NCBI RefSeq assembly: GCF_900116295.1
Contig: NZ_FPAF01000005.1
Location: forward strand, 224,193 to 288,192
Length of the DNA stretch: 64,000 nt
Origin: Bacillus sp. 103mf
GTDB taxonomy: Bacteria > Bacillota > Bacilli > Bacillales > Bacillaceae_G
Direction: 5' to 3'
Shown in pieces: positions 27,691 to 36,149 of this stretch. Position 1 is the first letter of the stretch. Every line of letters begins with the position of its first letter. The position numbers were made by a program, and so were the translations under genes. Under the pieces are notes generated by a model. It was not told the origin of the DNA. It ran no database searches and saw only the letters and a list, made by a program, of their open reading frames with translations.

Positions 27691-28125
27691 GTGATTTATG
27701 ATAAGGCAAAGTACCACTATAATGGTGATTTTCCGGAGGATTTGCCAATTGAACAAGCATATGTACATACTGGTATGTTTCTTGGGTGGATCATTGAAAA
27801 TAATTTATTTAGTAAGGAATTTGAAGAAAAGTCTCGAGATGATATTAATAAGTTTAAGCTTAGACAAATTACTGGTACGCAAATCTATATGAAGTGGGGT
27901 GGTGTGTTTGCAGACGACATGTTAAATGATGAGGGTAATCAATTTGCAATGTATTACTTTAATAATGATAATGATTGGAAGTATCTATATGATTATAGAG
28001 ATGTTTTTATAGATGCAGGCGAAACACTTTATCATGTACAAGATACTTGGGAAAACTATTTTGAATTAAAAGAAGAGGTTGATTATAGCTATCTGAACTG
28101 GAAAAACAACATACAGAAACTGTAA
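27691..28125 (+). CDS. Conserved Bacillus protein, 144 aa, unknown
   Basis: MIYDKAKYHYNGDFPEDLPI, then EQAYVHTGMFLGWIIENNLF, is the start of a family common in Bacillus next to other small immunity-type genes. The function is not established. The GTG at 27691 is preferred because AAAAGGAG lies nine bases upstream. An ATG at 27664 would read through that site. The protein is acidic and soluble. Confidence 0.6.
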   Translation: MIYDKAKYHYNGDFPEDLPIEQAYVHTGMFLGWIIENNLFSKEFEEKSRDDINKFKLRQITGTQIYMKWGGVFADDMLNDEGNQFAMYYFNNDNDWKYLYDYRDVFIDAGETLYHVQDTWENYFELKEEVDYSYLNWKNNIQKL

Positions 28126-28130
28126 CAGAT

Positions 28131-28286
28131 CTCAATAATTGTGCTTTTAGCCGTGCTATCAATGGGAAAAATAACAATTTTTTTGAAACTATGTTTGAAA
28201 TCTATAAAGCAGGTGGCTTCCCTTGTGGCTGGAATGGTGAGTATCCTGGTGATGGAAGAATCATCGCTTATTTTGAAAAGAGATAG
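28131..28286 (+). pseudogene. Remnant of a small cytosolic protein
   Basis: LNNCAFSRAINGKNNNFFET, then MFEIYKAGGFPCGWNGEYPG, and YFEKR before the stop. This is the C-terminal part of a family found as single small proteins in Bacillus. It has no start of its own here. Confidence 0.4.
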
Positions 28287-28352
28287 TTAATACAAGCGAG
28301 TTATAAAGAAAGAGGATTCAATACATGAATCTTGTAAAATAAAGTAATCCCA

Positions 28353-28389
28353 AGCTCTCCTAAATACGTGAATGTATTTAGGGGAGTTC
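28353..28389 (+). terminator. Terminator hairpin
   Basis: A stem CTCCTAAATAC/GTATTTAGGGGAG is followed by TTCTTATT. Confidence 0.6.
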
Positions 28390-28549
28390 TTATTATGTAA
28401 AGTGGGAGAATTTTATTAGGTGTTGAAGCTACAATGAAGTTTCAAAATCAAAATATATCCATGATTTCTCTCTTCAATGATTTACAACTTTAAATGTTAA
28501 CAAAATTTGAAATATGTGCACAGAATAAAAACAGATAATTAATAATATA

Positions 28550-28577
28550 TTGACCTCTTTATAGTTAGTACTATAAA
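28550..28577 (+). promoter_or_regulatory. Sigma-A promoter of pullulanase
   Basis: TTGACC (28550-28555) and TATAAA (28572-28577) have a 16-bp spacer. They precede pulA with a leader of about 300 bases. Confidence 0.5.
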
Positions 28578-28579
28578 AT

Positions 28580-28593
28580 TGAAAGCGATAACA
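28580..28593 (+). promoter_or_regulatory. CcpA cre site
   Basis: TGAAAGCGATAACA fits the cre consensus TGNAANCGNWNNCA at every fixed position. It lies just downstream of the -10 box, where CcpA blocks initiation, so glucose repression is expected. A second, weaker match (TGCAAACGTTTTCG) lies at 28679-28692. Confidence 0.65.
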
Positions 28594-28678
28594 AACGGTT
28601 TCCTAAAAAGGTTTTCTATGATCTTTTAATATTTAGAGATATAACAAGGAATAAGTAATTCTTTTTTTTGAGATTTAA

Positions 28679-28692
28679 TGCAAACGTTTTCG
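28679..28692 (+). promoter_or_regulatory. Second possible cre site
   Basis: TGCAAACGTTTTCG matches the cre consensus except for the last base. It lies about 100 bp downstream of the promoter in the leader, a usual roadblock position. Confidence 0.4.
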
Positions 28693-28887
28693 TAAACCTT
28701 TGTTATTTCTTTTTATGTTTGATTTTCCTATTAAAAGATCATTGAAATAAATACGAATACATTCAATATGGAGGTGTTATAAAAGAGATTTTTAGATTAA
28801 CTTAACCAGTGTTACTTAGTTAGTAACATATAGTTTTGAAATGAACATAATCAATTATTCGTAATATTTTAAGAAAGGGTGAATAAA

Positions 28888-31458
28888 GTGCAATTTACAA
28901 AAAAATTAATAAACAAGACGATGTTATTACTTACTGTAATTGTCATGCTATTATCTGGTTTTTCTTTTCAAAATGTAAAGGCAGATTCAAATACGAAAAC
29001 AACTGAAATTATCATTCATTATAAGGAGAAGTCTGGAAATACAAAAGATTGGAATCTTTGGATGTGGGCCGAGAATGGGAATGGTAAATCCTATGAATTC
29101 ACTGGGGAAGATGAGTTTGGTAAGTATGCTAAGGTGAAAATGGATGGTGATTATAATCGTATAGGATTTATAGTTCGTACGAATGAATGGGAAAAAGATG
29201 GTAGTGATCGTTGGATTGAAAATATTAAAGACGGCCGTGCTGAAGTATGGGTCCTTTCGGGCGATGATAAAGTATACTATGCTAAGCCTTCTTCTGAACT
29301 TTCTATTCAGAAGGCCACCATTGATGGCTTCAATGAAATCACTATAACTACGAATGTTCCATTCAATATTAAGGAGCAAAAAATTGAAATTGAGGGCGTT
29401 AACATTGAGAAAGTTAGTCCTTATGACACAAATGATGGAGATATTACCAATAAGGTTAAAATAATTACAGAAAAGAATCTTGATTTAAAGAAAACATACA
29501 AAATCAAAATGGAAAATTACGTTGAAGCTAATACTGAGATTGGGAAAGTAATTCGTAGCGAGGAATTTGATCATTTATTTTATTATGATGGTAATGATTT
29601 AGGGAATATATATACGCCATGGGAAACAAAGTTCCGTTTGTGGGCTCCTACTGCAAGTGAGGCAAAGTTAGTTTCTTACAAAAAATGGAATGATGAAAAA
29701 GGTACTGAAATAAACATGGAACAAGGTGAAAAAGGAACTTGGATGGCAAAGCTTAAAGGCGATCAAAAAGGCCTTTTTTATACATATAAGGTGAAGATTG
29801 GTGATACATGGACTGAGGCCGTTGATCCATATGTACGTGCTGCTTCTGTGAATGGTGATAAAGGAGCAGTCGTTGATTTAAAAGAAACAAATCCAAAAAA
29901 TTGGAAGGTTAATAAAAAACCGAAATTTAAAAATCCAGAAGATGCAATTATTTATGAGTTGCAAGTACGTGATCTTTCTATTCAACCTGAAAGTGGTATT
30001 AAACATAAAGGAAAATATCTTGGTGTAGCAGAAAAAGGGACAAGAGGACCTGAAGGTGTAAAAACAGGTCTTGATCATATTAAGGATCTTGGTGTTACTC
30101 ACGTTCAGTTTTTACCAATATTTGATTATGCTTCAGTAAATGAAGAAAATTTAAATGAACCACAATATAACTGGGGATATGATCCGAAAAATTACAATGT
30201 ACCAGAAGGCTCGTATTCTACAAATCCTTATGAGCCGACTGTTCGAATTATTGAATTAAAGCAGATGATTCAAACACTTCATGATAATAATCTTCGTGTT
30301 GTGATGGACGTGGTATATAATCATATGTACAATGCGGCTGAATCCAATTTCCACAAGTTAGTTCCAGGTTATTATTATCGTTACAACGAGGATGGTTCAC
30401 TCGCAAATGGAACTGGTGTAGGAAATGATACGGCTTCTGAACGAAAGATGATGAGGAAATTTATGGTGGATTCCGTCGCGTATTGGGCAAAAGAGTATAA
30501 TTTAGATGGATTCCGTTTCGATTTGATGGGTATTCATGATTTTGAAACAATGAATGCGATACGTAAAACCGTTAATAAAATTGATCCTTCTATTATTCTT
30601 CATGGAGAAGGATGGGATTTAAATACCCCTCTTGCACCTGAGTTGAAGGCAAATCAAAAAAATGCGGAGAAAATGAAAGGAATCGCTCATTTTAATGACG
30701 ATATTCGTGATGGATTGAAAGGCAGCGTATTTGGGGATACGGATAATGGTTTTGTGAACGGAAAACAAAACATGGAAGAACGCATTAAAAAAGGAATTAC
30801 GGCTGGTATTGATTATGATAAAAAAATGGCTACTTATCAGGATCCTGAGCAGGTTCTGACATATGTTGAAGCACATGACAACCATACATTATGGGATAAG
30901 CTTGCGTTGACGAATCCTGGCGACAGCGAAGAAGTACGTAAACAAATGCACAAGTTGTCTTCTTCCATCATCTTAACATCGCAAGGGATTCCATTCTTGC
31001 ATGCAGGCCAAGAGTTCATGCGTACAAAATATGGTGATCATAATAGCTACAAATCTCCTGATTCTATTAACCAGATGGATTGGGTGCGCCGCGTGGCATT
31101 TGATAAAGAAGTAGATTATATGAAAGGCTTAATAGAGTTGCGTAACAACCATCCAGCTTTTCGTATGACATCTGCTGAACAAATAAAAAAACATATAACG
31201 TTCATTGATTCTCCCAAAAATGTTGTAGCTTATACAATAGATGGCAAAGCAAATGGTAATAAAAACGAATACTTTGTTGTAGCTCACAATGCGAATAGAG
31301 AAGCCGTGGAAATTACTCTTCCATCAAAAGGTCCTTGGAAAGTGCTAGTAGATGGTGAACATGCAGGAAATAAAGTGCTTTATGTTTTCCATGATAATAA
31401 GATTAAGGTTCCCGCATTAAGTTCATTTGTTTTAAAAACAGAGAAACCTATTAAATAA
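28888..31458 (+). CDS. pulA: Type I pullulanase, secreted (GH13)
   Basis: This 856-residue exported enzyme hydrolyses alpha-1,6 branches of pullulan, starch and glycogen. It has a signal peptide (residues 1-32, ending VKADS), a CBM41 starch-binding module (about 35-130, with NLWMWAENGNGKSYEF) and a CBM48 (from about residue 243, KFRLWAPTASEAKL). The GH13 barrel carries the pullulanase signature YNWGYDP (427-433), nucleophile D545 in GFRFDLMG, acid/base E574 in HGEGWD and D664 in EAHDNH. A beta-rich C-terminal domain follows. GTG 28888 is preferred (AAAGGGTG upstream); GTG 28879 overlaps the site. It is controlled by a promoter with cre sites. Confidence 0.92.
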   Translation: MQFTKKLINKTMLLLTVIVMLLSGFSFQNVKADSNTKTTEIIIHYKEKSGNTKDWNLWMWAENGNGKSYEFTGEDEFGKYAKVKMDGDYNRIGFIVRTNEWEKDGSDRWIENIKDGRAEVWVLSGDDKVYYAKPSSELSIQKATIDGFNEITITTNVPFNIKEQKIEIEGVNIEKVSPYDTNDGDITNKVKIITEKNLDLKKTYKIKMENYVEANTEIGKVIRSEEFDHLFYYDGNDLGNIYTPWETKFRLWAPTASEAKLVSYKKWNDEKGTEINMEQGEKGTWMAKLKGDQKGLFYTYKVKIGDTWTEAVDPYVRAASVNGDKGAVVDLKETNPKNWKVNKKPKFKNPEDAIIYELQVRDLSIQPESGIKHKGKYLGVAEKGTRGPEGVKTGLDHIKDLGVTHVQFLPIFDYASVNEENLNEPQYNWGYDPKNYNVPEGSYSTNPYEPTVRIIELKQMIQTLHDNNLRVVMDVVYNHMYNAAESNFHKLVPGYYYRYNEDGSLANGTGVGNDTASERKMMRKFMVDSVAYWAKEYNLDGFRFDLMGIHDFETMNAIRKTVNKIDPSIILHGEGWDLNTPLAPELKANQKNAEKMKGIAHFNDDIRDGLKGSVFGDTDNGFVNGKQNMEERIKKGITAGIDYDKKMATYQDPEQVLTYVEAHDNHTLWDKLALTNPGDSEEVRKQMHKLSSSIILTSQGIPFLHAGQEFMRTKYGDHNSYKSPDSINQMDWVRRVAFDKEVDYMKGLIELRNNHPAFRMTSAEQIKKHITFIDSPKNVVAYTIDGKANGNKNEYFVVAHNANREAVEITLPSKGPWKVLVDGEHAGNKVLYVFHDNKIKVPALSSFVLKTEKPIK

Positions 31459-31908
31459 GAATAGATGTAACTACTTAGTCACTCTATGAAAAACCGATAG
31501 AAAAGCATTTTTTTAAGTGGTCAGGGAGGGACTGGCTATGTATAGTAGCGGTCAGTGCCTTTTCCTGCCACGCGCAAAGCTTGAAAACAAAGAAAGGCAG
31601 CGAGGTATAGATCCATTTTTATCTTCATGGCAGCAATGATAGGTAAGCTTATTTTCGCTGGAATTATACTCCTTACCAAACTTCTAAATGAAATGTATGG
31701 CTGAGTAGTTACGAATAGATTATATAAAAGGAAATCTTGCTTGAAAAATCCACTAACCATATCGGAGTGCCGCAGGCTTCTTGTTATAGACTATAAATAT
31801 GATAATATGTATATTGTGGAAAAAAGATGAAGAATTGTAGGAAATATACTAGACTGAAAAGTGAGAAGTCTTTTATTGGACGAACAAAAGTTTAAGGGGA
31901 GTTTAAAA
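31459..31908. other. Intergenic stretch with no clear gene
   Basis: It is GC-richer than the flanks between 31540 and 31780 and contains only short broken frames (for example 31627-31704, 25 codons, hydrophobic, no ribosome site). It is probably decayed coding sequence of unknown origin. Confidence 0.3.
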
Positions 31909-32274
31909 ATGGCTATAAAAGTAATAAGGGCAACAGGTATGATGGGGATGGCTACAAGAGTAGCTTTAAAGGTGGATAATGAAGTTGTGATGAAATTAGA
32001 AAATAATGAGGAGTACACGCTCCCTTCTGATGTAAAAGAAGCGAAGATAAAAGTAAATCAATTGTTTTTCGGAAGTAAAGAAAAGCAAGTGAAAAGCGGC
32101 GATATAGTCGAAATTAAGATTAATGGTATAGCCATGCTATTGTATATAGTAACGTTAATAGGAGTAGTATATGGTTCCATGATTGATCGTAGTGTTATTT
32201 TGTTTGCTTTTATCGTAAGTTTGGTAACGTTGGTGTATTCAATAAAAAATTGGTTCAAGTTAGAAGTTAAATAA
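31909..32274 (+). CDS. Small protein with C-terminal membrane segments, 121 aa
   Basis: The N-terminal 70 residues are soluble (MAIKVIRATGMMGMATRVAL, then a beta-rich VKSGDIVEIKIN). They are followed by two hydrophobic helices at about residues 76-92 and 97-113. The family is unknown to me. The start at 31909 follows AGGGGAG; the frame extends 16 codons upstream without a site. It ends at a good terminator. Confidence 0.6.
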   Translation: MAIKVIRATGMMGMATRVALKVDNEVVMKLENNEEYTLPSDVKEAKIKVNQLFFGSKEKQVKSGDIVEIKINGIAMLLYIVTLIGVVYGSMIDRSVILFAFIVSLVTLVYSIKNWFKLEVK

Positions 32275-32277
32275 CAG

Positions 32278-32313
32278 AAAACAGCAGAGATTTTAAAAAC
32301 TCTGCTGTTTTTT
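32278..32313 (+). terminator. Rho-independent terminator
   Basis: A stem AAACAGCAGAG/CTCTGCTGTTT is followed by a T-run, directly after the small membrane protein gene. Confidence 0.75.
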
Positions 32314-32448
32314 TACATAATAATTGTTTAAATCATGTTACATATCCCCTAGTGAGTATCAATGAAATGTAGAAAATGAATTGAGGATTCAGTAGAACAA
32401 GATTGAATAGTTGGAAATAACGCTGCGGATAAAATCGGGAGGTACATT

Positions 32449-32934
32449 ATGAATTATAAAGAACAACTTGCTATTTTATATAAGATGCGCTTTATGGAAA
32501 ATGAAGGTGATGATATTGAAAAATTTGAAGAAATATTAAATGAATTATCAGTTCATGCAGAAAATGAGGTAATTCCAGAACTTTGTAAAATATTTGAAGA
32601 CGATGTAGCGGAACCTTCTGCAGACGATTATGTAATTGAAACGATTTTTTCTATTGCAAGCCGGAATGGATTAGAAGATGGACTTGTACAGTTAGCGAGT
32701 GGAATACCAAATATGTTACCTCAGGCAGAATTTTGGGCTGATAGAATTCATCGAACGCTTTTACATTCAGAAGAGTTGATTTCGCCATACATTAAAGCAT
32801 TACAACAGGTTGATAAGCATACAAAACAAATAGTGAAAGCTATTTTATGTAATGTAAAGAGTGAGATGCCGGAGTTATATGCGGAAAAGGCTGATTTTAT
32901 ATTAAATCATTCCGTTATCAATGAAGTAAATTGA
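32449..32934 (+). CDS. Imm30-family immunity protein (paralogue)
   Basis: This 161-residue helical acidic protein is clearly related to the product of 8455-8928: FMENEGDDIEKFEEILNELS, DVAEPSADDYVIETIFSIA and IPNMLPQAEFWADRIHRTLL occur in the same order. The Imm30 family protects against Rhs/WapA toxin tips. GGGAGG precedes ATG 32449. No toxin gene is next to it, so it is an orphan. The SUKH gene that follows may belong to the same defence set. Confidence 0.7.
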   Translation: MNYKEQLAILYKMRFMENEGDDIEKFEEILNELSVHAENEVIPELCKIFEDDVAEPSADDYVIETIFSIASRNGLEDGLVQLASGIPNMLPQAEFWADRIHRTLLHSEELISPYIKALQQVDKHTKQIVKAILCNVKSEMPELYAEKADFILNHSVINEVN

Positions 32935-33095
32935 AACTTTAGAAAAGAAATTGAGTGACAGTGTTACAATCATTTTTCTAGATTCCACATGATTTAGGAA
33001 GGGAATCAAAGAAAACAGTTTTACTAAAAAACATTCAATGCCGTAAAAGTGCACTCAAATTTGCTAATACGAATATCACTTTAGGAGTTATAGAT

Positions 33096-33593
33096 ATGAA
33101 AGAAATGAGTCAACTTATTGCACAAATAGAGTCTTTATCTGATTGTCGTGTCCTTGAGCCTGCAGGAATACCGATAATTGACGAGAAGAAGCATATCCTA
33201 CCTGAGGAGGTAAAGGAATTTTACAGTCTTTGCGGAGGAATGGTTTTGTTTGAGAATGAGAAGTATCCGGTTTATATTGTCTCTCCACAAGAATTTATTT
33301 TAGCAAATCCGGTAATAATAGGTGAGCTGTGTGAAGATGATATGACTTCAAATTGGTATATTATATGTAATGATGGACAAGAAGAATACGTAACAATTGA
33401 TTTGCATCAAAATAGATTAGGGAAATGTTATGACAGCTTCTTTGATCGTCATGGAATTGTAGGGGAATCACAAATCATTGCAACATCGTTTACAGATTTA
33501 CTTGAAAGACTTATACATAATAAGGGGAAGTATTGGTATTGGCTGCAGAGTGATTTTGTATCACTCGGGGATGCTTATGATGGACTTATATAA
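33096..33593 (+). CDS. SMI1/KNR4 (SUKH) family putative immunity protein
   Basis: This 165-residue protein has the SUKH-1 layout: IDEKKHILPEEVKEFYSLCG, then GMVLFENEKYPVYIVSPQEF, then NWYIICNDGQEEYVTIDLHQ, then SQIIATSFTDLLERLIHNKG. These are the four core strands and the final helix of the fold. Such proteins are immunity factors to nuclease toxins such as WapA- or YeeF-type tips. AGGAG precedes ATG 33096. It ends 106 bp before a bidirectional terminator. The partner is unknown. Confidence 0.75.
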   Translation: MKEMSQLIAQIESLSDCRVLEPAGIPIIDEKKHILPEEVKEFYSLCGGMVLFENEKYPVYIVSPQEFILANPVIIGELCEDDMTSNWYIICNDGQEEYVTIDLHQNRLGKCYDSFFDRHGIVGESQIIATSFTDLLERLIHNKGKYWYWLQSDFVSLGDAYDGLI

Positions 33594-33698
33594 TCATTTG
33601 TAAAAGGGAAATCTTTATTATTTGTAAACGATGTGTAAATAATTTATAAATACTCATAAGTTTATATTCAAAATTAACTATATTTTTAAGTAATGTTC

Positions 33699-33737
33699 AG
33701 CAAACCGTATGAGAGAGAACCTCTCATACGGTTTGCT
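33699..33737. terminator. Bidirectional terminator
   Basis: A perfect 17-bp stem AGCAAACCGTATGAGAG/CTCTCATACGGTTTGCT has a 5-base loop. It separates the SUKH gene from the convergent DMT transporter gene. Confidence 0.8.
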
Positions 33738-33773
33738 ATTTTACTATTTTTCATTATCTATTTGCATTCAAAC

Positions 33774-34730
33774 TCACGTATCAGAACTTATATTTTCGTT
33801 TCTACTTTTTTGAAATCTTTCATTATTTGTAACTGTACTTTCACTTGAAGAGTTCGTAATAACAAAAATCCCCCCCATAACCAATAGCATACCGAAAATA
33901 TGATACCAGAAAAGAGGTTCATGTAAGATAAGGGCTGATAAAACGACGGTGCTTATCGGCATTAAAGCAGTAAATACTGCTGCGGTTCCCGCTGATACTA
34001 CTTCTAATCCTTGATTCATCAATAGAACTGCTAGCACAGTAATTACAACGCCTGTATATAGTACTAGCAACCATATTAATGGAGAGACAGTAAAAAAGTT
34101 AAAATGTAAGGATTGATAAATTGCCAAAGGCAAAAATAATACGGCACCTGTTAAACTCATAATTGTCGTCATTGTTAAAGGTCTTAAAGGTGTGGAAATT
34201 AATTTTCCAAAGGAAAAGAAAACTGCTTCTCCAATAACAGCGCAAAAGATTAGTATATTTCCTATTAATGAATGTGAGTTCTCATTAAAATTTAAAAGTT
34301 GACCAAAAACATTAATAGATAATGTACCTAAAATGGTTAAAAAAATTCCTCCTATTTTATGAATCCCTAGTTTTTCTTTTAGAAAAAAATAAGAGATTAA
34401 AGCCATTATTGCAGGTGTACAACTCATAATAATGCCGCTGTCTAAAGCTGTTGTTTTTTTTAATCCATATAATGTGCATATGCTAAATAGGAACACACCT
34501 ATAAAACTTTGAAGAAAAAATATAACGTAATCCTTTTTTATGAGTTTCGGCATTTTTTCCCCTTTATATAAAAATAAAGGAAGTAGTATGAGGCAAGCAA
34601 GTAATAATCTAAGCTCAGAAGCAATAAATACAGGAAGCTCTTTAATAATGAACTTATTAACAATCACAAAGCTTCCAATTGCAACCATTGCAAATGAAAT
34701 TTGAATGTAAGCAAGTGTTTGTTTAGACAT
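33774..34730 (-). CDS. DMT-superfamily (EamA) transporter
   Basis: This 318-residue integral membrane protein has ten hydrophobic helices in two EamA repeats (roughly residues 5-140 and 150-290). The repeats end in EKLGIHKIGGIFLTILG and LHEPLFWYHIFGMLLVMGGI, the characteristic E...G...G patterns of drug/metabolite exporters. The substrate cannot be predicted. The C-terminus is a polar tail of about 25 residues. AAAGGAACTCC lies ahead of ATG 34730. It is single and divergent from the tRNA-Cys unit. Confidence 0.85.
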   Translation of the reverse strand: MSKQTLAYIQISFAMVAIGSFVIVNKFIIKELPVFIASELRLLLACLILLPLFLYKGEKMPKLIKKDYVIFFLQSFIGVFLFSICTLYGLKKTTALDSGIIMSCTPAIMALISYFFLKEKLGIHKIGGIFLTILGTLSINVFGQLLNFNENSHSLIGNILIFCAVIGEAVFFSFGKLISTPLRPLTMTTIMSLTGAVLFLPLAIYQSLHFNFFTVSPLIWLLVLYTGVVITVLAVLLMNQGLEVVSAGTAAVFTALMPISTVVLSALILHEPLFWYHIFGMLLVMGGIFVITNSSSESTVTNNERFQKSRNENISSDT

Positions 34731-35063
34731 AAGGAGTTCCTTTCTTAATAAATTTTCCCTATTAAGTAGTTTTATTTGTAATTATAGTGTTAGGTGATTT
34801 TGGAAAACCAAAAATTTCTAAAAATAACCATAGCATAATAGAGCTTATATTTGCAAAATAAAAAATCGATTATTATTTGAGAAATTTATCCAGAGTAATT
34901 ACTCATAAAACAGAAAAAAATGTTATATGGTTATGTTTTTTTAAAAATCACTATTTTGAAATGATATGTATATCCCTTTGTTTTATTTGAATGCTTATAT
35001 TTTCAATAGATTTTCTAGGTATTTGCTTTAATATTGAGAAAAATAATTATATTCTAAATATTA
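34731..35063. other. AT-rich divergent intergenic region
   Basis: It separates the DMT transporter gene from the tRNA-Cys unit. No gene or structured RNA is seen apart from the promoter called at 35064. Confidence 0.4.
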
Positions 35064-35092
35064 TTGACACTTCTTTTTGCTAATAATACCAT
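35064..35092 (+). promoter_or_regulatory. Promoter of the tRNA-Cys unit
   Basis: TTGACA (35064-35069), a 17-bp spacer and TACCAT (35087-35092) would start transcription about 43 bases before the tRNA. The -35 is perfect; the -10 is moderate. Confidence 0.55.
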
Positions 35093-35141
35093 TAACAACG
35101 TAATAAGTAATCTTCAAATTGGCAGCTAAACTTTATGTAAT

Positions 35142-35212
35142 GGCAGTGTAGCCAAGTGGTAAGGCATAGGTCTGCAAAACCTAATTCCTTGGTTCAAATC
35201 CAAGCACTGCCT
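35142..35212 (+). tRNA. tRNA-Cys (anticodon GCA), divergent copy
   Basis: A 71-base cloverleaf: acceptor GGCAGTG/CACTGCC with discriminator U, D-arm GCC...GGC, anticodon arm TAGGT-CTGCAAA-ACCTA with anticodon GCA, T-arm CTTGG-TTCAAAT-CCAAG. All stems pair, and U is present at position 8. CCA is not encoded. The acceptor and T-stems differ from the usual Bacillus tRNA-Cys as I remember it (acceptor GGCGGCA). It lies 25 bp before a protein gene on the same strand, with the ribosome site in between and no terminator, so it probably forms the 5' part of an operon transcript. Confidence 0.93.
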
Positions 35213-35237
35213 CTATTCATTTTAAGGGGGATAACAT

Positions 35238-36131
35238 ATGTCGAATTCAATCAATGTAAAAAAGAAAGGAATTCATCAATTAGTTGCATCAGAAGAAGAA
35301 ATGATCAAATTAATTAGTGAAGAGTTAAAAAATACTACTCAAGAAAAATTAGCAATTATGTCAGGACATTTTATGCTTTTTTTTAATGAAGAAACGAATA
35401 ACTTAACTCCTGGAATTATCGAAGAGCAGAAAACAGGCATAATGAAAGAGCGGATTTCACGTAGAGTAGGTATATTCCCTATGTATACTTGGGATATTGG
35501 AATTCAGTTAGGTGAGCAATTTTATGAACAATTTAAAGATATTAAATTCCTGTTATTAATTAATGATTGGCAATATGTCCCTTCTACAAATGCAAGTGTT
35601 AGCGACCTTCGTAAAGAATTTTACGAAAGATATACAGAAATTCCAGAAGCTTACGTTACAAGTTTAGAAAAGAGTAAGTACTTTAATCAACAAAGTATTT
35701 TGTCTAGCCGAAAAAATCCAATCTTTTTTCCGGAAACTTGGCTTAAATATAGATTTCAAAAAAGCGCTAGTAAGCTAGTGAAAGATGGAAAATTAGAAAA
35801 AAGAATGTTAAATGATCGAGACAATCAATCTGAAGTATCGTTTTTAGATGAAGATGGAAATTATAAAACATTAATTAGTTGCGGTATAACTGGATGTGCA
35901 GGAGAAATTACAGAAATGATTGCTGAGGTATATAAGGCGGGTTATAGAGCATTATTATTATTTGCGCCTGGGGAGTGTTACCAGCCAGTACGTACAGGGA
36001 TTGAAATTGCTCTTAATCTATATAATCTAACAGGCATGAAAGTTATCGTTGCAGATCCAGGAGGAAGCGGTGAAATGTCCAAGGAAGAAATCTATGAAAA
36101 GCCTATTAATTTTTCTGTGTTTTCTTCTTAA
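35238..36131 (+). CDS. Unknown 297-aa protein of tRNA-Cys unit
   Basis: I do not recognise the family. It is soluble and mixed alpha/beta. All three cysteines lie in the last 85 residues: C215 and C220 in LISCGITGCAGE, and C247 in LLLFAPGECYQPVRTG. That part also has alternating strand-helix signals (YRALLLFAPGE, MKVIVADPGGSG) like a Rossmann-type domain. AAGGGGG precedes ATG 35238. It is followed after 18 bp by a cysteine desulfurase gene, so the cysteines could accept sulfur from that enzyme. A role in modifying, charging or using the adjacent tRNA-Cys is a hypothesis from context only. Confidence 0.6.
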   Translation: MSNSINVKKKGIHQLVASEEEMIKLISEELKNTTQEKLAIMSGHFMLFFNEETNNLTPGIIEEQKTGIMKERISRRVGIFPMYTWDIGIQLGEQFYEQFKDIKFLLLINDWQYVPSTNASVSDLRKEFYERYTEIPEAYVTSLEKSKYFNQQSILSSRKNPIFFPETWLKYRFQKSASKLVKDGKLEKRMLNDRDNQSEVSFLDEDGNYKTLISCGITGCAGEITEMIAEVYKAGYRALLLFAPGECYQPVRTGIEIALNLYNLTGMKVIVADPGGSGEMSKEEIYEKPINFSVFSS

Positions 36132-36149
36132 TAAAGGAGGACAATGTTT

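Noticed and set aside
31627-31704. 25-codon hydrophobic frame after pulA
   Set aside because: No ribosome site; lies in sequence that looks like decayed coding DNA.
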